DNA of 64,000 nucleotides from CAYVFC01 sp964450715 (GCA_964450715.1 CAYVFC010000026.1:1-64000), one strand, 5' to 3'; shown: positions 17,619 to 28,174, counted from the first letter of the stretch. Numbers and translations: made by a program. Notes: generated from the letters alone by a model not told the origin.

Positions 17619-18163
17619 GGCTCGCCTCCTGCCTCTTCGAAGACCTGTCGGGCGCGCTCGCGCACCGCGGTCAGGCGCTTTACCACCGAGCGGCGGGAGA
17701 TGCCCAGCACGCCGGCCAGCTGGCCCTGGTCCATCCCCCCGATGTAGTGCGCGATCACGATTTCCCGGCTGCGCTCGTCCAGATCGTCCATCAGCCGTTC
17801 CAGCTTGCGCCGATAATCGATGCCCCGTCCTGCGTCGGGGCGCCCGGAGGCGACCCGCTCGGGCCGTTCCAGCAGCGCCGTGCCCTTGCGGCGCCGGGTA
17901 CGCAGGAACTTCAGGCACACGTTGGTTGCGATCCGGTAGAGCCAGGGCAGGTGGCTCTCCCCGTACCGGAACGACGACAGGTTGCGAAAAGCGTTGAGAA
18001 AGGTCTCCTGCACGGCATCCTCCGCCTCGATCCGATCGGACAGGGTGCGAATGCACAGATCGAAGATGATCCCGGCGTACCGTCGGTGGAGCATCTCGAT
18101 GGTAGCCGCCCGATCGTCCGACGCTTCTTTTGCCTTAATCCCGTCCACGCTCACCTTGCGCAC
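17615..18163 (-). CDS. ECF RNA polymerase sigma factor
   Basis: Protein of 182 residues. Region 2: HRRYAGIIFDLCIRTL, AEDAVQETFLNAFRNL (the -10 binding helix) and SHLPWLYRIATNVCLKFLR. Region 4: LDERSREIVIAHYIGGMDQG, then the helix-turn-helix LAGVLGISRRSVVKRLTAVRERA. No region 1.1 or 3, as usual for ECF factors. The GTG start is 18 bp after the stop of the beta-propeller lipoprotein gene, so the operon probably begins at 19492. The stop overlaps the anti-sigma start. No own promoter is visible in the 18-bp spacer. Confidence 0.9.
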   Translation of the reverse strand: MRKVSVDGIKAKEASDDRAATIEMLHRRYAGIIFDLCIRTLSDRIEAEDAVQETFLNAFRNLSSFRYGESHLPWLYRIATNVCLKFLRTRRRKGTALLERPERVASGRPDAGRGIDYRRKLERLMDDLDERSREIVIAHYIGGMDQGQLAGVLGISRRSVVKRLTAVRERARQVFEEAGGEP

Positions 18164-18181
18164 CCGTTTTCGAGTCGCCGT

Positions 18182-19492
18182 TCAGTTCTCGAAACAGAAG
18201 ACCGTACCCGAGTCGTCATTGACGAACAGCGAGCCGTCCACGGCCACCGGTACCGAGGTGACCATACCGTCGAGCCGGGCCGACCAGAGCGGCTCGCCAT
18301 CCTCCGCGCCCAGCAGGTACAGGTGGTGGTCCCGTGACCCCACCACAACCACCCCGGTCCGCGGGACGACCGTCGGCGAAGAAGCGATGATCCCCGCTGT
18401 CTGGTGCGACCAGAGCAGGAAGCCCTCGGACGAGTCGACGCAGTACAAGCGCCCGTCGTCGGCGCCGAAGTAGATCTTTCCCTGGTGGTGGCTGGGCGAG
18501 GACATGCTGGCGCCGCCGGCGGCGAATTCGAACACCTTTTCGCCCGTCTCGATGTCCAGGGCGTGCAGCTTTTCGTCCCAGGAGGTGATGTAGACCGTGT
18601 CACCCACCACCGCCGCGGTGGACTTGATCTCGGCCCCGGTCTGGTAGCGCCAGACCTCCCGGCGCCGGACGAAATCGAAGCAGAAGAAGAGGCCGTTGTT
18701 TGCGCCCACGAACATGTAGCCCCGTTCCGGGTCCAGGCTCACCGAGGAGTGGGGATGATTGCCCAGGTAGTCGGTGGCGTAGACCACCTGTGCGTTCTCA
18801 CTGTCCAGCACGTAGATGCGTCCGTCCGGGGTCGGAAACTCGACGGCGATGAAGATGTACCCGTCGTAGAGCACCGGCGAGGCGCCGATGGATCCGCCCA
18901 GCTTGGTCTGCCATCTCATCTGGCCGCTTTCCCGGTCCACGGCGTACAGGTACCCAGAGTAATCCCCGATGTAGACGCTGTCCTGGTCAAAGGCCGGGGT
19001 GCCGTGGATGCCGTAGTGCTTGCGGTCCTCCCCGCCCATCTTTTCCATCTCCACCGGGTAGCGCTCGGTCTCGAAGGCCCATTGCAGCGAGCCGTCATCG
19101 CGGTCCAGGGCGAGCAGCCGACCGTCGTCCACGCCGATGTACACGTTGTATTCATCTACTGCCGGTGAGGACTTGGAGGCCGTGTAGTTGCCGATGGCGA
19201 ACGGGGCCGACTTCCAAAACAGCTGCAGCTCCGAGCCCACCGAGGTGTCCGGGGGGGAGGTTCCCTGGTGGCGGGGCTCCAACCGGTACTGGGCGACGAT
19301 CCCTCGGGGTACCGGCGCGTCCGGGCCCGCGCTCGGGCCCTCCGCCTCCAGCGGTCCCCAGAGGCAAGCGGGCAGCAGCAGCCCGAGAACCGTGCTGACC
19401 ACTACTCGAGCCGCGGCCAGAGGCCGTCCCCGGCGTCCGCCGGGTGCCGGCCGGTCGGTAAAGCGAAGTCCGGGCGGGCGAGTTCGATCCAT
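18182..19492 (-). CDS. PQQ-type beta-propeller lipoprotein (BamB-like)
   Basis: Protein of 436 residues with an Arg-rich n-region and lipobox LLLPAC (VSTVLGLLLPAC). It contains about seven PQQ-like repeats with the W-strand pattern: GRLLALDRDDGSLQWAFE, GYLYAVDRESGQMRWQTK, GRIYVLDSENAQVVYATD, NGLFFCFDFVRRREVWRY, EKLHALDIETGEKVFEF, GRLYCVDSSEGFLLWSHQ and HHLYLLGAEDGEPLWSAR. Such propellers are protein-interaction platforms rather than dehydrogenases, since no quinoprotein active site is seen. It is the probable first gene of the sigma/anti-sigma/caspase operon and could act as an outer-membrane sensor part. Confidence 0.85.
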   Translation of the reverse strand: MDRTRPPGLRFTDRPAPGGRRGRPLAAARVVVSTVLGLLLPACLWGPLEAEGPSAGPDAPVPRGIVAQYRLEPRHQGTSPPDTSVGSELQLFWKSAPFAIGNYTASKSSPAVDEYNVYIGVDDGRLLALDRDDGSLQWAFETERYPVEMEKMGGEDRKHYGIHGTPAFDQDSVYIGDYSGYLYAVDRESGQMRWQTKLGGSIGASPVLYDGYIFIAVEFPTPDGRIYVLDSENAQVVYATDYLGNHPHSSVSLDPERGYMFVGANNGLFFCFDFVRRREVWRYQTGAEIKSTAAVVGDTVYITSWDEKLHALDIETGEKVFEFAAGGASMSSPSHHQGKIYFGADDGRLYCVDSSEGFLLWSHQTAGIIASSPTVVPRTGVVVVGSRDHHLYLLGAEDGEPLWSARLDGMVTSVPVAVDGSLFVNDDSGTVFCFEN

Positions 19493-19647
19493 GTTCGATT
19501 CCCCTGTAGGCTTGTTCGCAACCTACCACGAATTCGTTTCACGGGTTGCCGGCCGGCTTGCCCGCGGGTCCGAGCGGCAAAGGCGATCTGTTCTATGTCG
19601 GCTTGAATTCGGCGAAATTTCAGGCGGGTTCTGCCTGCCCCCCGTTG

Positions 19648-19676
19648 TTGACATACGCGGGCAGAATGCGACAGTA
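19648..19676 (+). promoter_or_regulatory. Promoter candidate for glycosyltransferase gene
   Basis: A consensus -35 TTGACA is followed after 17-18 bp by ACAGTAA as a weak -10, about 85 bp before the ATG at 19760. The -35 is exact, the -10 is poor. Confidence 0.35.
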
Positions 19677-19759
19677 AGCCCGCTCGTGAACCGGCCGCGA
19701 CGGGTCCCGGTTGGCTTACTTTGGCATGCGGGGGATCGGATTCGCGAACCCGAAACTCG

Positions 19760-21274
19760 ATGGAAAAACCGCGCAACAGAATCGAGATGCTCCTCGCTGT
19801 CGTCGTACTGGCCGGAGCGGCGTTCGCGCGGTTCTACCGCTTGGGAGAAGAGTCGATCTGGCTCGACGAGGCCTCCACCTGGATACGGTCTAACCTGCCG
19901 CCGGCCGAGCTGGTGGCCAACTCGATCGACCGGCTGCACATCCCCACCTATTTCCTCTTCATGCACTACTGGCTGCAAATCGGGGATGACGAGTTCATGC
20001 TGCGTCTGCCCTCGGCTGTTTTCGGTTCCCTGGCCGTGGCCATTGCGCTCGGTCTGGGCGTCGTGGTCGGTGGGCTAAGGGTCGGCGTGCTGACCGGCCT
20101 GATATGCGGTCTGGCACACCAGCTGGTTCGCTATAGCCAGGAAGCGCGGATGTACTGTCTGTACATCTGCTTTACTACAGCCGCGCTCTGCGGGTTGCTC
20201 TGGCTGGTCAAGCACTCGGAGGAGGCGGTGCGCTGGCCATTCGGCCGGCAGGATGACGGCGAGAGCGGAGAGCAACGACGCCGCTACGCGCGCCGCGCCT
20301 GGGGCATCCTGGTCGTCGGCTCGGTGTGCGCGCTGTATACCCACAACACGGGCGTCTTATTCGTCGCTTCCTGCTGGCTGGTAGCGGGCGCGGTCTGGAT
20401 CGCGGTGCGCGGCCAGAGGAAGGCGTGGGTCCGGAACTGGCTGCTCGCCCAGACGGCGGTCGGCCTCTGCTGGCTGCCCTGGGTGGGGACGCTGCTCGGG
20501 CAGGCGCGCGATTTCCAGGAAAATTTCTGGGCGGGCCCTCCGGACTGGGCGAAAATTTCCAAAACCCTGGAGGATCTCTACCTGCTCAGCCACAGGTCCT
20601 ACTTCCCCGGCCTGCTGGTGATGGGAGGCGTCCTGCTGGGGCTCTGGGCCCTGCGCCGTCAGAAACTGCTGGCTGCATCGCTGGTGATCCTCTCGGCGGC
20701 GACCCCGGCCCTGGTCTGGACTATCAGCCAGTGGCGTCCCTTTTGGCTGCCGCGCATCATGCTCTGGGGCACCATACCCTATTTCGTGCTGGCCGCCGTG
20801 GGCGTGGCTTCGATCCGATCCCGGACGCTGGTGGTTCTGCTCAGCGCTTTCATTCTGGTTTCCGGCGTGCGGGTCCTGGACAAAGAGTACTACCGTCGCC
20901 ACTTCAAACCGCGCTGGCGCGAGGCAATCGCTTTCCTGAAGGAGGAGACGAAGGAGCGCGACGTCATCTACGTTCTGGGCGGCCGCGAGAAGAAGCCGCT
21001 CCTGTACTACACGGGGCGCAAGACCGATCCGGTAGAGGGATTGGTGGTAAAGCACTTCCCGCGCAAGAATCCCGAACGTAGCATGAAGAACAAGCGTAGG
21101 GCGTTCCTGATCTACCGCAAGATCAAGAAGGAGAAGTTCGCCGAGATCATGGCGATCATGAAAGAACGGGGGCGCAGGGTAAGGCGCAAGCGGTTCGGTC
21201 GCGGAGTCGAGGTGCTCGTCTACCGGCTACATAGAGTTAGAGATGACGACCGAGATCGGGGGGAGGGGGGATGA
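19760..21274 (+). CDS. GT39/ArnT-like membrane glycosyltransferase
   Basis: Integral membrane protein of 504 residues with about ten or more hydrophobic segments. The first loop has FYRLGEESIWLDEAST, containing the catalytic-type LDE seen in dolichyl-P-mannose or polyprenyl-P-sugar-dependent transferases, and YSQEARMYCLYICF is the typical RxY loop signature of PMT_2 proteins. ATG 19760 (MEKPRNRIEM) places the first membrane helix correctly; a longer frame adds a non-hydrophobic tail only. Expected to move a sugar from a lipid-phosphate donor to protein, lipid or glycan on the outer face of the inner membrane. The C-terminal 100 residues are soluble and Lys/Arg-rich. Ends 3 bp from the convergent endonuclease gene. 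Confidence 0.87.
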   Translation: MEKPRNRIEMLLAVVVLAGAAFARFYRLGEESIWLDEASTWIRSNLPPAELVANSIDRLHIPTYFLFMHYWLQIGDDEFMLRLPSAVFGSLAVAIALGLGVVVGGLRVGVLTGLICGLAHQLVRYSQEARMYCLYICFTTAALCGLLWLVKHSEEAVRWPFGRQDDGESGEQRRRYARRAWGILVVGSVCALYTHNTGVLFVASCWLVAGAVWIAVRGQRKAWVRNWLLAQTAVGLCWLPWVGTLLGQARDFQENFWAGPPDWAKISKTLEDLYLLSHRSYFPGLLVMGGVLLGLWALRRQKLLAASLVILSAATPALVWTISQWRPFWLPRIMLWGTIPYFVLAAVGVASIRSRTLVVLLSAFILVSGVRVLDKEYYRRHFKPRWREAIAFLKEETKERDVIYVLGGREKKPLLYYTGRKTDPVEGLVVKHFPRKNPERSMKNKRRAFLIYRKIKKEKFAEIMAIMKERGRRVRRKRFGRGVEVLVYRLHRVRDDDRDRGEGG

Positions 21275-21277
21275 GCT

Positions 21278-22174
21278 CTATTCGATCGCGTTCTCGATGA
21301 ACGGATTGCCGTTCCCCTGAATTTTCTTGATACGCCGATTTCGTTCCTTCTCCCACTCGTCCGGAGGATCGTTCTTGTGCCAGCTCATCAACAAACGGCG
21401 CTGGTCGGCCTTTAGCCTCATCCCGTACGCGTCGGCCAGGTAGAGGTAGGTGCGGGCGAGATCCCCGCGTTTCGAGTCGGGGGGTTCCAGGATCTTGTTC
21501 TCGGCGTTGATCTCGAAGTCGCACCCGCCGAACTGCCGGTTTTCGCCCTCGATCTCACCGGGAAAGAAGCGAGCGCTCTTCTTGTGCAGCTCGCTGATCA
21601 CGGGGGCGATGTTGTGTAGATCGGCATTCAACCTCCGGTACTTCTCCGATACGCCGGGCAGCGTGCAGCACCTGCGCCCCTTGATCTTCCTGCCTTCGCC
21701 TCCGATGCAGAACGAGTGCCCCTTTTTCCAGCAATCGAAGCGCCGCGCGATTTTTCGTACCGAGACGATGTGCTTCCATGCGGCGCCGTCGGCCTGCTTG
21801 TTCTTCCCTGCGCCCCCGGCCTGCTTCTTCTTTCCTGCGCTCTCGGCCTGCCCGTTCTCCGCGGCGGGCTCGTAACCGCATTCGGCCGCGGATATCGTCC
21901 GGGAGGAGTCAAAGGGGCAGCCGCAGTAGAAGGTGAGCAGGTGATCCTTGTAGACCTGTTGCTCCGCCAGGTCCTTGGCCTTGCCCGAGGAGAGGCCAAA
22001 TCCCTCCTCCGCGGCTCCCTCGCGCTTACCCCGCTTCTTTTTCTTGGCCGTTTTTCCGCCGGCCGACGCCGCCGGTCCGGTCGGTCCCGTGTTCGAGCTA
22101 CCGACCACGTACCAGAGGAAAACGCCCGCCACCAGGACGATCACGCCGATTGTGACTGGATTGGTGCCTTTCAT
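21278..22174 (-). CDS. Endonuclease I family nuclease (EndA/NucM-like)
   Basis: Protein of 298 residues with an N-terminal membrane segment (TIGVIVLVAGVFLWYVV) followed by a Lys-rich linker, so it is anchored or exported. Nuclease I landmarks: YCGCPFDSS, the helix RFDCWKKGHSFCIGG, the active-site block RLNADLHNIAPV with the His-Asn pair, FGGCDFEI, EPPDSKRGDLARTYLYLA and the closing LMSWHKNDPPDEWEKERN. Family members are periplasmic, metal-dependent, sequence-nonspecific DNases/RNases. A low-complexity insertion of Gly/Lys/Ala (AGKKKQAGGAGKNKQADG) near residue 115 is unusual. Role likely nutrient nucleic acid degradation or defence against external DNA. Confidence 0.88.
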   Translation of the reverse strand: MKGTNPVTIGVIVLVAGVFLWYVVGSSNTGPTGPAASAGGKTAKKKKRGKREGAAEEGFGLSSGKAKDLAEQQVYKDHLLTFYCGCPFDSSRTISAAECGYEPAAENGQAESAGKKKQAGGAGKNKQADGAAWKHIVSVRKIARRFDCWKKGHSFCIGGEGRKIKGRRCCTLPGVSEKYRRLNADLHNIAPVISELHKKSARFFPGEIEGENRQFGGCDFEINAENKILEPPDSKRGDLARTYLYLADAYGMRLKADQRRLLMSWHKNDPPDEWEKERNRRIKKIQGNGNPFIENAIE

Positions 22175-22305
22175 CTCTCCTCACTCCTTCAATACTGCGC
22201 CGGGGCGGGATAATATCTATTTCGCCCGAGATGTATAGCCTCGCCCGCGCCTCGGTACGACCTCTCCAGCGCCGGGGCTGTAGGTATTGGTTGCGCCCGG
22301 GTCTA

Positions 22306-22348
22306 AGAGGGTGTTTAAAAATCGGTCGGCGCTCTTTAAACACCCTCT
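22306..22348. repeat. Core-less palindrome overlapping cutA stop codon
   Basis: Perfect 14-bp inverted repeat AGAGGGTGTTTAAA / TTTAAACACCCTCT with a 15-nt loop. The TAG stop of the CutA gene (22347-22349) lies partly in the right arm. The arm design (GC outside, A-rich inside, then CGG) resembles the ends of the longer palindromic elements in this window, so it may be an empty or deleted member. It could also end transcription of cutA. Confidence 0.6.
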
Positions 22349-22679
22349 AACCGGGATTCTTGCTTTCCTCTTTTACCCAGCTCAGGTAGTCGGGCAATCC
22401 ACCGACCACGGGGGTCACGATGATTTCGGGAACCTCGTAGCCGTGGTTGCGCTTGATGCAATCGACGATCTCGTCGATCAGCGTTTTTCGGGTTTTCGCC
22501 GCCAGGACGAACTCCCCTTCGGACTCGACCTTACCCTTCCACCAATAGGTGCTCCGGATCGGCCAGCTCTGTACACAGGCCGCCAGCTTCCGCTCGACCA
22601 GAAGCCCGGCCAGTACCGCCGCTTTCTCCTCGCTATCCACGGTGGTGTGGACCACGACGAGCTCGGTGTCTTCGTTCAT
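22347..22679 (-). CDS. cutA: CutA1 divalent-cation tolerance protein
   Basis: Small cytosolic protein of 110 residues that matches CutA1 along its whole length: VVVHTTVDSEEKAAVLAGLLVE, KLAACVQSWPIRSTYWWKGK, EGEFVLAAKTRKTLIDEI, and the conserved YEVPEIIVTPVVGG followed by YLSWV. CutA1 forms very stable trimers with a PII-like fold; a link to copper tolerance was proposed in E. coli but its biochemical role is unclear. The stop codon is inside a palindrome (22306-22348), and an inserted palindromic element lies upstream between it and metG. Confidence 0.93.
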   Translation of the reverse strand: MNEDTELVVVHTTVDSEEKAAVLAGLLVERKLAACVQSWPIRSTYWWKGKVESEGEFVLAAKTRKTLIDEIVDCIKRNHGYEVPEIIVTPVVGGLPDYLSWVKEESKNPG

Positions 22680-22702
22680 CTCGATTCACCCTTCCCCGAT
22701 TG

Positions 22703-22868
22703 CTAGAGCCCATCTCAAAAATGCTCCCGTCGTCTTTCGGGCGGGGGCGTCCCCGTCTGCGGCGTCGCTCCTCCTCGAAATAGCACCACTATTGCTCGTC
22801 GTCGCTCCTTGCATCCGGGGCCGCCGCGCTCCGAAATACTCGGTCCGCATTTTTGAGATGGGCTCTAG
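22703..22868. mobile_element. MITE-like palindromic element (element 1)
   Basis: A 166-bp non-coding element bounded by a perfect 22-bp terminal inverted repeat (22703-22724 and 22847-22868; starts CTAGAGCCCATCTCAAAAAT). It has internal boxes shared with 41063-41232 and 51187-51345: ATTTCGGAGCGCG (22825-22837, minus strand) and CCCGAAAGA (22733-22741, minus strand). With 51187-51345 it also shares GGCCCCGGATGCAAGG and GCGACGACGAG. The whole can fold as one long imperfect hairpin. It ends 7 bp beyond the metG stop. No transposase gene is present, so it would be non-autonomous. Confidence 0.75.
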
Positions 22869-22875
22869 TAAACGA

Positions 22876-24981
<2,106 letters not shown>

Positions 24982-25032
24982 GCGGCGACTTTACCCGATG
25001 CGGGGCGCCGGACAACCCCCTTCGCGGGGGGG

Positions 25033-26184
25033 TCAGTAAGCGTCGAGCACCTGGCGCGCGATGATCGTCTTCTGGATGTTGCTGGTGCCCTCCACGATCT
25101 GGAAGGACTTGGCGTCGCGCAGCAGGCGGGCCGCCGGGTACTCCAGCGAAAAGCCATAGGACCCGAAGATCTTCATGGCCGCGTTGGCGGCGCGCACGGC
25201 CGCCTCGGCGGCGAAGAGCTTGGCCGTGGAGACTTCCAGGGTGTTGCGCAGGTTGCCCCGGTCGCGGCTGTGCGCGGCGCGCAGCACCAGCAGCCGCGCG
25301 GCTTCGTGCTCGACGGCCATCTCCGCCAGCTCGGCCTGTATCATCTGGAAGGAGGCGATGCTCTGTCCGAACTGGGTGCGCTCCTTGGCATAGCGCGCCG
25401 ACTCGTCCAGGCAGGCCTTGCCCACGGCCACCGCGCGCGCCGCGCAGCTCAGGCGCGTACCGTCCAGCATGGACATGCAGATCTTGAAGCCCTGGTTGAC
25501 CTCGCCCAGCACGTTCTGTTCGGGCACGAAGGCGTCCTGGAAAAAGAGCTCGCCGGTGGGCGCGCAGAACAGCCCGAACTTGTCCTCGATGGCCGAGGTC
25601 TGCAATCCCTCGGTCTTCTTCATATCCACGATGAAGCAGCTCATGCCGCGGTGCTTGAGCGACCGGTCCGTATATGCGTAGATCAATCCCACGTCCGCCA
25701 CCTGTGCCTGGGAGATCCAGGTCTTCTGGCCGTTCAGCACGAAACCGCCCTTGACCGCCTTGGCCTCGGTACGCATGGAGGCCACGTCGCTGCCCGTGTC
25801 GGGCTCGGTCATGGCGAAGCAGCCCAGGCTCTTGCCGCTGACCAGACCCGGGACGTACTTGCGCTTTTGCTCTTCCCTACCCCAGCGCTGGATAGTCAGC
25901 GCCGGTCCCATCATCTGCATGTTGAAGGGCAGCCCCCAGGAGGCGCTCACTTGCGCCACTTCCATGGTCATCAGCGCCGAGGCGAGATAGCCGACGCCGG
26001 TGCCCCCGTAGGCCTCTTCGATGACCGCGCCGAAGAAGCCGAGCTCGCCCATTTCCTCTACCACCTCGGGGCGAAATCGGTGAGCCTTCTCGTCCTCGGC
26101 CACCAGCGGCGCGATGCGCTTGAGCGCGAAGTTTCGCGCGGTGTCTCTGATGAGCTTCTGTTCTTCGGTGAGCTCGAAATCCAT
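25033..26184 (-). CDS. Acyl-CoA dehydrogenase
   Basis: FAD-dependent acyl-CoA dehydrogenase of 383 residues, starting MDFELTEEQK with GGAGG-like upstream sequence. Signatures: GCFAMTEPDTGSDVASM (FAD/substrate loop), TQFGQSIASFQMIQAELAEM, and the C-terminal catalytic-base region LRDAKSFQIVEGTSNIQ (Glu in VEGTS). The Gly after the catalytic Glu and the flanking sequence fit short/medium chain enzymes. It passes electrons to ETF. It is divergent from the methylmalonyl-CoA operon, consistent with breakdown of branched- or odd-chain acyl-CoA to propionyl-CoA and on to succinyl-CoA. Exact chain specificity cannot be read from sequence. Confidence 0.92.
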   Translation of the reverse strand: MDFELTEEQKLIRDTARNFALKRIAPLVAEDEKAHRFRPEVVEEMGELGFFGAVIEEAYGGTGVGYLASALMTMEVAQVSASWGLPFNMQMMGPALTIQRWGREEQKRKYVPGLVSGKSLGCFAMTEPDTGSDVASMRTEAKAVKGGFVLNGQKTWISQAQVADVGLIYAYTDRSLKHRGMSCFIVDMKKTEGLQTSAIEDKFGLFCAPTGELFFQDAFVPEQNVLGEVNQGFKICMSMLDGTRLSCAARAVAVGKACLDESARYAKERTQFGQSIASFQMIQAELAEMAVEHEAARLLVLRAAHSRDRGNLRNTLEVSTAKLFAAEAAVRAANAAMKIFGSYGFSLEYPAARLLRDAKSFQIVEGTSNIQKTIIARQVLDAY

Positions 26185-26500
26185 GGCGTTCCTCCGGGTG
26201 GCGGGGCTTGCAGGTCTAAGCCTAGCGCGGCCAAGGCGTCGGCTTTCGCGCCGGTGCAATGGTCGCAGCGTAGCGCTCCGCGGCTGTTCTGTTCGCGTAT
26301 CCTGTCGCCGCCTCCGCCCCGGCGGAAAGGCATGCGATAGAGGGCTACTCATAACAGAAAAGCGAGGGGGAGCGAAGCCCCCAGCCCTTTATTTACGGTT
26401 GTTTCGCTTTTTTTAGCCATTCGCGCTTAGGATTACGGTTGCTTCGGTTTTTACAACGCGAGTCGCTTCCGCGTGCTACCATGGGTACGGCGGTACGGTT
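26185..26500. promoter_or_regulatory. Divergent control region with 20-bp direct repeat
   Basis: Gap of 316 bp between acyl-CoA dehydrogenase and mutase genes. Two near-identical 20-bp direct repeats, TTACGGTTGTTTCGCTTTTT (26393-26412) and TTACGGTTGCTTCGGTTTTT (26433-26452), start 40 bp apart, close to four helical turns, as expected for a cooperative regulator site. A hairpin GGGGG-AGCGAAG-CCCCC lies at 26366-26382. The region is likely to regulate one or both divergent units; the regulator is unknown. Confidence 0.45.
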
Positions 26501-28174
26501 ATGAGCGAATCCGGTCGGAAGAAACTACAGGAAGAATACGAAAAGTGGTCGCTCTCGGTGCTCGAGCCCTTTTTGAAAAAACGGAGCGAGAGCAGGGACA
26601 GCTTCCCGACCACCAGCGGCTCGGAGGTGGAGCGGCTCTACTTGCCGCCGGCAGAGCCGGAGCGGCGCTACCTCGAGGCGCTCGGCTTCCCGGGGCAGTA
26701 CCCCTATACGCGGGGCGTATACCCGACCATGTACCGGGGTCGCCACTGGACCATGCGCCAGTACGCAGGGTTCGGCGACGCCGAGGAGACGAATAAACGT
26801 TTCAAATACCTGCTCGAGCAGGGGCAGACCGGCCTTTCGGTGGCGTTTGATCTGTGTACCCAGATCGGATACGACTCCGACCACGAGATGAGCACCGGGG
26901 AGGTGGGCCGGGTGGGCGTGGCCGTGGACTCGTTGCGGGATGTCGAACGCATCTTCGCGGGGATACCGCTGGGGGAAGTGTCGACCTCCATGACCATCAA
27001 CGCCCCGGCCTCGGTGCTGCTGGCCATGTATGCGGCCGTGGGCGAGCAGCAGCAGGTCCCGCGGCAGAAGTTGGCGGGAACGGTCCAGAACGACATCCTC
27101 AAGGAGTACGCGGCGCGCGGCACCTATATTTTTCCGCCCGCTCCCTCGCTCCGGCTGGTGACCGATCTGATCGCATTCTGTTCGGCGGAGCTTCCCCGCT
27201 TCAACGCCATCAGCGTTTCCGGTTACCACATCCGGGAGGCGGGCAGCACCGCGGCGCAGGAGGTCGGCTTCACCCTGGCCAACGGTATCGCCTACGTGCA
27301 AGCGGTGCAGCAAGCGGGAATCGAGGTGGACCGTTTTGCCAAGCGCGTCTCCTTCTTCTTCGCCGCCCACAACGACCTCTTCGAGGAGGTGGCCAAGTAC
27401 CGGGCGGCGCGCCGGCTCTGGGCGCGCATCATGCGGGAACGTTTCGGCGCCCGCACCGCGGAGTCGATGATGCTGCGCTTCCACGTGCAGACCGCGGGCT
27501 GCTCGCTCACCGCGCAGCAGCCGCAGAACAATATCGCCCGGGTGGCGATCCAGGCGCTGGCCGCCACCGCAGGTGGAGCGCAGAGCCTGCATACCAACAG
27601 CTTCGACGAGGCTCTGGGGCTGCCCTCTCAGACCGCGGCTACCATCGCGCTCAGGACCCAGCAGATCCTCGCCCATGAGTCAGGGGTGGCCAACACCATC
27701 GATCCCTTTGGCGGCTCTTACTTCGTGGAGGCGCTTACCGATCGGATCGAGGAGCAAGCCTCGGCATATATCGACAAGATCGACGAGCTGGGCGGCGCGG
27801 CGCGGGCCATCGAGCAGGGGTATGTGCAGCGGGAGATTCAGGAGGCGTCCTACCGCTACCAACTCGAGGTGGAGAACAGGCGGCGAATCGTGGTGGGGCT
27901 GAACGAGTTCTTTTCCGCCGGCGGAGAGAAACCGGGCATTCTGAAGATCGACGAGCAGCTGGAGAAGCAGCAGATCGAAAGGGTGCGAAATCTGCGGGAG
28001 GAGCGAGACGCGGCTGCGGCGGAAAGGGGGTTACGGGAGCTTTCCGCGGCCGCGCGGACCAGCGAAAATCTGCTGCCGTTCATTCTGAACGCGGTCAAGA
28101 GTTACTGCACCATCGGGGAGATCGCGGGGGTCTTGAGAGAGGTGTTCGGTGAGCACAAGGAGCGCTTCGGTTGA
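26501..28174 (+). CDS. Methylmalonyl-CoA mutase, large (catalytic) subunit
   Basis: Protein of 557 residues forming the TIM-barrel subunit of an adenosylcobalamin-dependent mutase that converts (R)-methylmalonyl-CoA to succinyl-CoA. Landmarks: YTRGVYPTMYRGRHWTMRQY, ETNKRFKYLLEQGQTGLSVAFD, GYDSDHEMSTGEVGRVGVAV, SGYHIREAGS with the catalytic His, and GGAQSLHTNSFDEALGLP. The Tyr in RQYAGF and the Arg in PSLRLV match methylmalonyl-CoA mutases rather than isobutyryl- or 2-hydroxyisobutyryl-type enzymes, which carry Phe or Ile at the first position. The B12 domain is encoded separately at 28220. First gene of a tight operon. Confidence 0.94.
   Translation: MSESGRKKLQEEYEKWSLSVLEPFLKKRSESRDSFPTTSGSEVERLYLPPAEPERRYLEALGFPGQYPYTRGVYPTMYRGRHWTMRQYAGFGDAEETNKRFKYLLEQGQTGLSVAFDLCTQIGYDSDHEMSTGEVGRVGVAVDSLRDVERIFAGIPLGEVSTSMTINAPASVLLAMYAAVGEQQQVPRQKLAGTVQNDILKEYAARGTYIFPPAPSLRLVTDLIAFCSAELPRFNAISVSGYHIREAGSTAAQEVGFTLANGIAYVQAVQQAGIEVDRFAKRVSFFFAAHNDLFEEVAKYRAARRLWARIMRERFGARTAESMMLRFHVQTAGCSLTAQQPQNNIARVAIQALAATAGGAQSLHTNSFDEALGLPSQTAATIALRTQQILAHESGVANTIDPFGGSYFVEALTDRIEEQASAYIDKIDELGGAARAIEQGYVQREIQEASYRYQLEVENRRRIVVGLNEFFSAGGEKPGILKIDEQLEKQQIERVRNLREERDAAAAERGLRELSAAARTSENLLPFILNAVKSYCTIGEIAGVLREVFGEHKERFG

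Noticed and set aside
26501..28174. 2-hydroxyisobutyryl-CoA or isobutyryl-CoA mutase
   Set aside because: The RQYAGF Tyr and conserved Arg fit methylmalonyl-CoA mutase, and MeaB and the epimerase are in the operon.
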